Source of the DNA: an uncultured Lachnospiraceae bacterium
Lineage (GTDB): Bacteria; Bacillota; Clostridia; Lachnospirales; Lachnospiraceae
NCBI GenBank assembly: GCA_910587085.1
Contig: CAJUMC010000006.1
Span: forward strand, 1-64,000
Direction: 5' to 3'
Length of the DNA stretch: 64,000 nucleotides
The notes under the pieces are model-generated. The model did not search any database. It saw only the letters and a program-made list of their open reading frames with translations, and had not been told where the DNA came from. Positions 59,003 through 64,000 of the stretch are shown here, one piece after another (position 1 is the stretch's first letter; each line of letters starts with the position of its first letter). The position numbers were made by a program, and so were the translations under genes.

Positions 59003-59962
59003 TTACCCGACAATACCGCTCCGCTCCACGCCCTCGATAAATCTCTTCTGCAGAAGCACATAGATCAGCATGACCGGCAGAATCATCAGAATAACACCCG
59101 CGTAGGTGTAAAGCTTTAAAATCGAAGGGTCAATGATCTTAAAGGAATTGGATATCGTATTTGTGAACGACGATATTTTCATGCTGATCAGCATATCCGC
59201 GTTCATCGTAAACATTCTCGCGTAGAAAGTATCATTGTACTGCCATACAAGCGAAAAAATCGACACGGTAATAACCGACGGCATGGCATTGACAAGCATA
59301 ATGCGCGAATAGGTATAGAACATTCCCGCGCCGTCCACAAATGCCGCCTCCTCGATCTCCTTCGGAAGCCCGCGGAAAAACTGGTTGAAGATATAGATAT
59401 AAAGCCCCGAGCGGAGACCGCAGCCGAACAGGGTCATTAAAACCACCGGCCACGGCGTGGAGAGCAGGTTCAGCGGACCGAAGTTGCGGAAGGTCATGTA
59501 CAGCGGAACCATAATGGTGTTTACCGGAAGCACGATCATAATGACCACGCAACCGAACAGCACCTTTTTGAATGGAAAATTAAACCGCGCAAAACCATAT
59601 CCGACCAGAGAACAGATTACCAGCTGGATCGCCATCAGCGACACATCGTAAATCAGAGAGGTGAGCAGCATTTTTCCATACTTGAGCACCTTGATCGACA
59701 TCGTGTAGCGCTCGAGCGTCGGATTCGCCGGAAACAGATAAACCATCGGATTGTAACGGTCCGAATCCGAGAAAAAGGAACTGCTTATCATACCGATCAG
59801 CGGGCTCAAAATCAGATAGCTGATTCCGATCAGAACCACCGCCTTGAAAAGGCCGAGAATAACCTTTTTGGATACCCTGGCAGCCTTTCGCCTGTCGTTC
59901 GCAAACTGCTTATCATCCCTTAAGTTCTGAAGCTTTGTCTTATATTTTTCTGCAAGCTGCAT
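59003..59962 (-). CDS. ABC sugar permease (MalG-like)
   Basis: A 319-residue inner-membrane subunit with six helices. The conserved EAA loop is EIEEAAFVDGAGMFYTYSRI (about 210-230), which docks to the ATPase, and it ends QKRFIEGVERSGIVG as carbohydrate-uptake permeases do. The ATG at 59962 is chosen for GGGAGGG before it; the longer frame to 60028 overlaps the preceding gene. An N-terminal basic, helical stretch of 40 residues precedes the first membrane helix. Confidence 0.93.
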   Translation of the reverse strand: MQLAEKYKTKLQNLRDDKQFANDRRKAARVSKKVILGLFKAVVLIGISYLILSPLIGMISSSFFSDSDRYNPMVYLFPANPTLERYTMSIKVLKYGKMLLTSLIYDVSLMAIQLVICSLVGYGFARFNFPFKKVLFGCVVIMIVLPVNTIMVPLYMTFRNFGPLNLLSTPWPVVLMTLFGCGLRSGLYIYIFNQFFRGLPKEIEEAAFVDGAGMFYTYSRIMLVNAMPSVITVSIFSLVWQYNDTFYARMFTMNADMLISMKISSFTNTISNSFKIIDPSILKLYTYAGVILMILPVMLIYVLLQKRFIEGVERSGIVG

Positions 59963-59978
59963 GTTATTCCCTCCCTTC

Positions 59979-60902
59979 CTAGTTATAGTAGAACGTACGC
60001 TTCTGTATGAAGCCGCACACAATTCCAAGTATCAGGCACACAATCGTTGTCGTGATAAGACTCATCGCCGCGGAAAGTCCCCAGTTCTGCTGGCGGAACG
60101 CCGTTTCGTAGGCCATATCGACGATCTCGCTGTTGACAAACGAATCGACCACGGTATAAACGATGTTTGTGATAATATGCGGCATTACCATAGGGAAGGT
60201 AACCTTCCAGAAGGTCTCATAGCCCGTTGCGCCCTCGATTTTCGCCACTTCATAGAGGGAGGACGGAATTGACTGCAGCGCCGCGATAAAGATAACGATC
60301 TGTACGCCCGAGGCGGAAATAATATCGTTGATCCGGCTGACTGCCCCGACAATGTAGTCGAGCAGGGAATCCGGCAGCGCCAGCTCCTTGAACAGGCTGA
60401 TGTAGTAATCCATGTTTACGCCGCTTTCAGCCGCGTCGGCCATCGCGCCGGACGTAGCCGAAAGCCCGCCCATCATCAGCTCGCGCACCGCGTCGATTGC
60501 GGAGGTGATCGCCTCCGAATTCATAATGACCGGCAGAAAGAAAATTGCGCGGATCAGCGTTCTTCCCGTAAATTTCTTGTTCAGCAGCATCGCCATGAAC
60601 AAGCTGAAAAATACAATCAGGGGAACGTCGATCAGAATATCCTGCAGCGAAGTCACGAGAGTCTGCGAGAAGCTCGCATGCTCGGTGAAGGCGTAGATAA
60701 AATTCTTGATCCCCAGGAATTCCAGCTGATAGCCGCCGCTCGCCGTATTGACGGAAACGGTGCTGAGGCTGAACTGCACGGACATAATCAGGCTTCGCAC
60801 ATAAAAGACCAGAAAGCCGATCAGCCACGGAGATACGAAAAGCAGGCCGACGATGGAGCGCTTTGTCGCCAGGGTCATTTTTCTTTTTTTATTTTCGTTC
60901 AT
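59979..60902 (-). CDS. ABC sugar permease (MalF-like)
   Basis: A 307-residue permease: first helix IVGLLFVSPWLIGFLVFYV, EAA loop SLYEVAKIEGATGYETFWKV (about 220-240), then two final helices. It has a long loop (about 135-185) between helices. It pairs with the MalG-like subunit encoded next, 16 bases downstream. The ATG overlaps the stop of the DUF5696 gene (ATGA), so the three are translated as a unit. Confidence 0.93.
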   Translation of the reverse strand: MNENKKRKMTLATKRSIVGLLFVSPWLIGFLVFYVRSLIMSVQFSLSTVSVNTASGGYQLEFLGIKNFIYAFTEHASFSQTLVTSLQDILIDVPLIVFFSLFMAMLLNKKFTGRTLIRAIFFLPVIMNSEAITSAIDAVRELMMGGLSATSGAMADAAESGVNMDYYISLFKELALPDSLLDYIVGAVSRINDIISASGVQIVIFIAALQSIPSSLYEVAKIEGATGYETFWKVTFPMVMPHIITNIVYTVVDSFVNSEIVDMAYETAFRQQNWGLSAAMSLITTTIVCLILGIVCGFIQKRTFYYN

Positions 60903-63529
60903 TTCCCTGCCCCCCTAACCTGATAGCTTTTTGCCGCCAGCATCTCGCCGTCCGCGTCCGCCGCGCTGCTCTGACGGTTGACATAGATGATCACGCCGTT
61001 GTCGTAGGTTATTTTCGCAACACCGGACGGAAGAAACTCATGCCTGGTCATTGCCGCCGAGCTCACCTGTCTCAGCACCGCGTTCACCTCTCCGTAAACG
61101 CTCTTCGCCAGCTCATCCCAGGAATAGAGCGTTCCGCTGCCGTCGACATCGCTGCGGTTTTTGTACGTTGTGCTGTACATGCTGTTCAAGCCCGTGTATT
61201 TCATCTCGCTTGAAGACTCCCAGGTAAAGGTGAAATGAGGAGCGGCCCCGTACTCGATCATGGTCAGGACGCTGTCCACCCGGTCAAAAGAATCATCCAG
61301 GTTGATGGCGCTGCCGGAATAGTCGATATAGCCGTGTACCACCATCTGATAGAACGGGATATCCTGATCGATAATGGCGAAATCGTTGCCCGAGGTCGGG
61401 ATGTTGATCAGGTCGTTCATATAAGCCCACGAGTAGGCGTTTCCGCCGCTTCCCATCAGCGCCTTGCCGGTGCCGCCGAGCTTCTGAATCATTGCCTCGA
61501 CGATATCGAGCGCCTCGTCGCGCACGATCACTTCCGTCCGCCGCTTATCCGAGGCCAGCATATCGGTCAGATCGCGCAGGGAAATGCCGGAAATATCGTA
61601 TTTGTTAATCCTGTCCGAAAATTTGCTGACATACCGCACAAGGAATTTCGGCGAAATAATATTGTACAGAGTCTCGCGGTAGCCGAGTCCCGATGTCTGC
61701 TTCAGCGAAATCGGATTGACCTGGCCGAACGAAACGGTATAGCCCGCGCCGTAATATCTTGAAGATTCCCTTGTATAGTCGTAGTTGTCTGCGATAAAGG
61801 AAAGCTTCTGGAACGCCACGTCGCCGTAAAGTCTTCCGCCGGCCGCCTCGATCTTATCCGTCAGCTTCTCAAGCTCCTTTTTGCTCCCGAGTTCCTTTAC
61901 CAGCTTGATCTTGCTTGCTGCGTCGTGGTAATAGCCATCGTTGAACCATCCCTGATAATTGACTACCAGCCGGTGAACGCCGCCGGCGGCCAGATCATCT
62001 ACAATCTTTTCCGCCTCCTCGTAGTCCGTCATCGGGAATACATCGAGATACTGCGAGCCGAGAAAATACGCCGTCTTCTTCACTCCGCCGATCAGATCCA
62101 TATAGAACGGGATATCGGATGTCTGTGCAAGTCTTTTCAGCTTCCCCTCCGCCTCCAGCTTTTCTCTGTAATACCTTGCCATGCCGGAGTAGCCATCATG
62201 TTCCTTCGTCATCATGCTGTAGCGGACAATAATATCCGAACCATAGATATTCTTCTCGATAATCGGAATATCGGCCTCGTTTCCGGTGGTGCCGAACATG
62301 GCCAGCGTATCGGAACCGCGCAGGGTGAAGGTCGGATATACATAATTGTAGGAATTGACTTTCCCCGAGATGCTCGCCGTCACTGCGGCATGGCTCTCGC
62401 TTTTCTCGATCACGGCAAGCATGCCGGTGCCGGTGTTGCGGTAGTACATTCCGAAAACCGGCATTCTCACCTGCTCCGTGTTCTCGCGCACCAGATACTC
62501 AGCCGCCACCGGATCGATGCCGTAGATAAACTGGTTGTACTCGCCTGCATCCGTCTTTCCATTGTTGAAATTGATAATGGAGCCTGCACCGTTCGGCACG
62601 ACAATATAGCCGTCCTCATCCATGCCGGAAGCCCCGAAAAACCGCAGCAGCTGGATGCGGTACAGCATTCCGTCGCCGTGCTCCTGAATCTGCTCCACCG
62701 GAATGCGCACCCGCAGACCGTCCTCCTGCAGCGTGTACTCCACAGGAATCACAAAGTTGGTCGGCACGGCGCCGTCCGCGCCGGCTTCCTCCATATCCGC
62801 ACGGAAATCCTCCTCTGTATAGCCCGCATTCGCCATATGTTCATTCAACTTCCGCATCTGCGCCGGAGCCGTCTGCACGCTCTCCGGAAGCATCAGAAAG
62901 CCGTCAATATCGGATTTCTCCGAAAAGCGGAACCGAACATACTTTGCGTCCTTTTCCGAAAGGTTCGCAAGGAAGCTTTCCAGACGCTCCGAGGTGATAT
63001 AAATTGGGACAATTCCCGTCTTGCTGCTCATATCGCCAATCGTATAGATCACGCGCACGCCGTCCGGAATGCTTTCCAGCGCAAACTGCCCGAGCGAAGT
63101 ACAATACTCAAAGGAATTGTAAGTGGTGCTCTTCCGGTTTGCATTGTAAAAGTCAACGATCAGCTGGGACTTCAGATAAGCTTTGTTCGTCTTGCTCGCA
63201 AGCGCGTCCTGATCCGCATCCTCCGGATTGGAGTACACCACCGCGTCGGTGCGCCGGTCATAAACGGCGAATTCGGCAGTGGCTTTGTTGATATACAGCT
63301 CCAGCTGCCCGTTCTGCGCGGCAAGCTCCATTCCTTTTATCCTGCCGTCCCCGGCCAGCGGCTGGAACGGTGCGCCTTCCTCATAGGGTTCATTATCGCT
63401 CAGATAGTCCTGGTAGTCGCGGAACATACGGTAATGGATGGTCGTGTAGGCGAAATAGATCAGTGCAATAACTGCCACAGCGGACACGGCAGCGAGAATA
63501 ATCTTTTTGATAATACTCATTTTTTTCAT
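60899..63529 (-). CDS. DUF5696 protein, membrane-anchored, transporter-linked
   Basis: An 876-residue protein with one N-terminal membrane helix (about 8-28) and a large outer part. Residues 60-480 are beta-rich (NGQLELYINKATAEFAVYDR, VVPNGAGSIINFNNGK). Residues about 490-800 read like a TIM barrel (PFYMDLIGGVKKTAYFLGSQ, RLVVNYQGWFNDGYYHDAAS, DISGISLRDLTDML). DUF5696 proteins are found with sugar ABC transporters in Firmicutes; a glycoside-hydrolase-like fold is plausible and candidate acidic residues are present, but no activity is established. Overlaps the permease gene by four bases. Confidence 0.8.
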   Translation of the reverse strand: MKKMSIIKKIILAAVSAVAVIALIYFAYTTIHYRMFRDYQDYLSDNEPYEEGAPFQPLAGDGRIKGMELAAQNGQLELYINKATAEFAVYDRRTDAVVYSNPEDADQDALASKTNKAYLKSQLIVDFYNANRKSTTYNSFEYCTSLGQFALESIPDGVRVIYTIGDMSSKTGIVPIYITSERLESFLANLSEKDAKYVRFRFSEKSDIDGFLMLPESVQTAPAQMRKLNEHMANAGYTEEDFRADMEEAGADGAVPTNFVIPVEYTLQEDGLRVRIPVEQIQEHGDGMLYRIQLLRFFGASGMDEDGYIVVPNGAGSIINFNNGKTDAGEYNQFIYGIDPVAAEYLVRENTEQVRMPVFGMYYRNTGTGMLAVIEKSESHAAVTASISGKVNSYNYVYPTFTLRGSDTLAMFGTTGNEADIPIIEKNIYGSDIIVRYSMMTKEHDGYSGMARYYREKLEAEGKLKRLAQTSDIPFYMDLIGGVKKTAYFLGSQYLDVFPMTDYEEAEKIVDDLAAGGVHRLVVNYQGWFNDGYYHDAASKIKLVKELGSKKELEKLTDKIEAAGGRLYGDVAFQKLSFIADNYDYTRESSRYYGAGYTVSFGQVNPISLKQTSGLGYRETLYNIISPKFLVRYVSKFSDRINKYDISGISLRDLTDMLASDKRRTEVIVRDEALDIVEAMIQKLGGTGKALMGSGGNAYSWAYMNDLINIPTSGNDFAIIDQDIPFYQMVVHGYIDYSGSAINLDDSFDRVDSVLTMIEYGAAPHFTFTWESSSEMKYTGLNSMYSTTYKNRSDVDGSGTLYSWDELAKSVYGEVNAVLRQVSSAAMTRHEFLPSGVAKITYDNGVIIYVNRQSSAADADGEMLAAKSYQVRGAGK

Positions 63530-63540
63530 GCCGTACCCTC

Positions 63541-64000
63541 CTAACTGCGAAACAGCAATTCCGTGTAAATGCTGTAAATAAAGTTGTATACCTGATTTAC
63601 GAGATCGGAAAGCATCATAACGATAAACACGATAATCAGCATTGCGACAACCGTCAGAATAATCGTCAGCAGAGTCTTTCCGAGACTGTAATTATGGATA
63701 ATCATAATGCCCGCCAGCGCCAGCAGCACCGTCCACATGGTTCCGAGCGTAATGATAATGCTGTAGAAGCCCTCCTCATTCTGCGCCAGCACCTGCGATA
63801 CGATGGTTGCGATTACATAGCTCGCCGTCATCGGCACCAGAGAATAGCCCAGAGTGGTCGCGATATCCTTCAGCCTTCCCTCGCCGTTCATCAGGCAGGT
63901 GATGGACCAGTTGCCCACACAGAACAGCAGATACAGCAGCAGCACGCCGCCCAGGTTGTTGAGGCTGTCGACCGTCCGCGGATCGGTATCATTGACGATA
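63541..64000 (-). CDS. YIP1-family membrane protein (partial, start beyond window)
   Basis: The frame is open to the right edge, so 153 C-terminal residues are seen and the start lies outside. It has about four membrane helices (LLLYLLFCVGNWSITCLM; ATTLGYSLVPMTASYVIA; ITLGTMWTVLLALAGIMII; TIILTVVAMLIIVFIVMML) in the YIP1 domain pattern. Its role with sugar transporters is unknown; YIP1/DUF5696/permease strings recur in Clostridia. It is 11 bases before the DUF5696 gene and clearly in the same operon. The internal GTG at 63945 is not the true start because the frame continues upstream. Confidence 0.8.
   Translation of the reverse strand, partial: IVNDTDPRTVDSLNNLGGVLLLYLLFCVGNWSITCLMNGEGRLKDIATTLGYSLVPMTASYVIATIVSQVLAQNEEGFYSIIITLGTMWTVLLALAGIMIIHNYSLGKTLLTIILTVVAMLIIVFIVMMLSDLVNQVYNFIYSIYTELLFRS

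Noticed and set aside
1..64000. CRISPR arrays, tRNA or rRNA genes, intact transposases
   Set aside because: I looked for regular repeats with spacers, cloverleaf ends with CCA-type motifs and transposase signatures and saw none.

Overview
The window reads as a chromosomal piece of a Gram-positive gut anaerobe of the Clostridia, most likely Lachnospiraceae. Reasons seen in the sequence: strong AGGAGG-type ribosome sites, lipobox lipoproteins, an EF-G paralogue, XRE regulators, a flagellar sigma-28-type promoter, and a mannan-oligosaccharide locus whose gene content matches the mannan loci known from Roseburia. No rRNA, tRNA, CRISPR array or intact insertion sequence was found.

Layout. (1) 0-5.4 kb: an AT-rich Nudix plus nucleotidyltransferase pair and a broken GNAT gene, a small DAK-like protein, pnp, then about 0.9 kb of mobile-element debris. 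(2) 5.4-34.6 kb: one very large minus-strand surface-polysaccharide cluster. It appears to start at a clear promoter near 34.55 kb, divergent from an XRE regulator, and ends with a second XRE gene at 5.4 kb. It encodes dTDP-L-rhamnose genes (rfbA, rfbD, rfbB; no rfbC), GDP-mannose and GDP-D-rhamnose genes (manC, gmd, rmd), many glycosyltransferases, an ABC exporter and also a Wzx flippase, a LicD protein, an acyltransferase, and a lipid-linked-sugar module (two GT2/DUF2304 pairs plus a DUF2142 protein). (3) 35-42.7 kb: a GH29 alpha-L-fucosidase, an EF-G-like GTPase, DAHP synthase with prephenate dehydrogenase, and an XRE protein fused to a FlhA-cytoplasmic-domain-like region. (4) 42.9-43.7 kb: a small FliD-like gene with a textbook sigma-28 promoter. 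(5) 44-64 kb: a mannan-oligosaccharide utilisation locus with CE2 and CE17-type acetyl esterases, two GH130 phosphorylases, an AGE-family 2-epimerase, phosphohexomutase, and an ABC transporter with two surface lipoproteins, a DUF5696 protein and a YIP1 protein.

Most striking observation: five genes in the AT-rich core of the polysaccharide cluster (licD, a GT4, a fucosyltransferase-like gene, an acyltransferase and a DUF2304 gene) each carry a coding-strand run of 9-12 G, all within 6.8 kb. Nowhere else in the 64 kb did I see a G or C run longer than 6. In all five the present length keeps the frame open; a one-base change truncates three proteins internally and changes the tails of the other two. 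This looks like a bank of phase-variable (contingency) genes that would let one cell line make many versions of its coat glycan.

Metabolic link (inference): GH130 phosphorylases release mannose-1-phosphate, which is the substrate of ManC in the polysaccharide cluster, so mannan breakdown could feed GDP-mannose and GDP-D-rhamnose for the coat as well as glycolysis through the phosphohexomutase.
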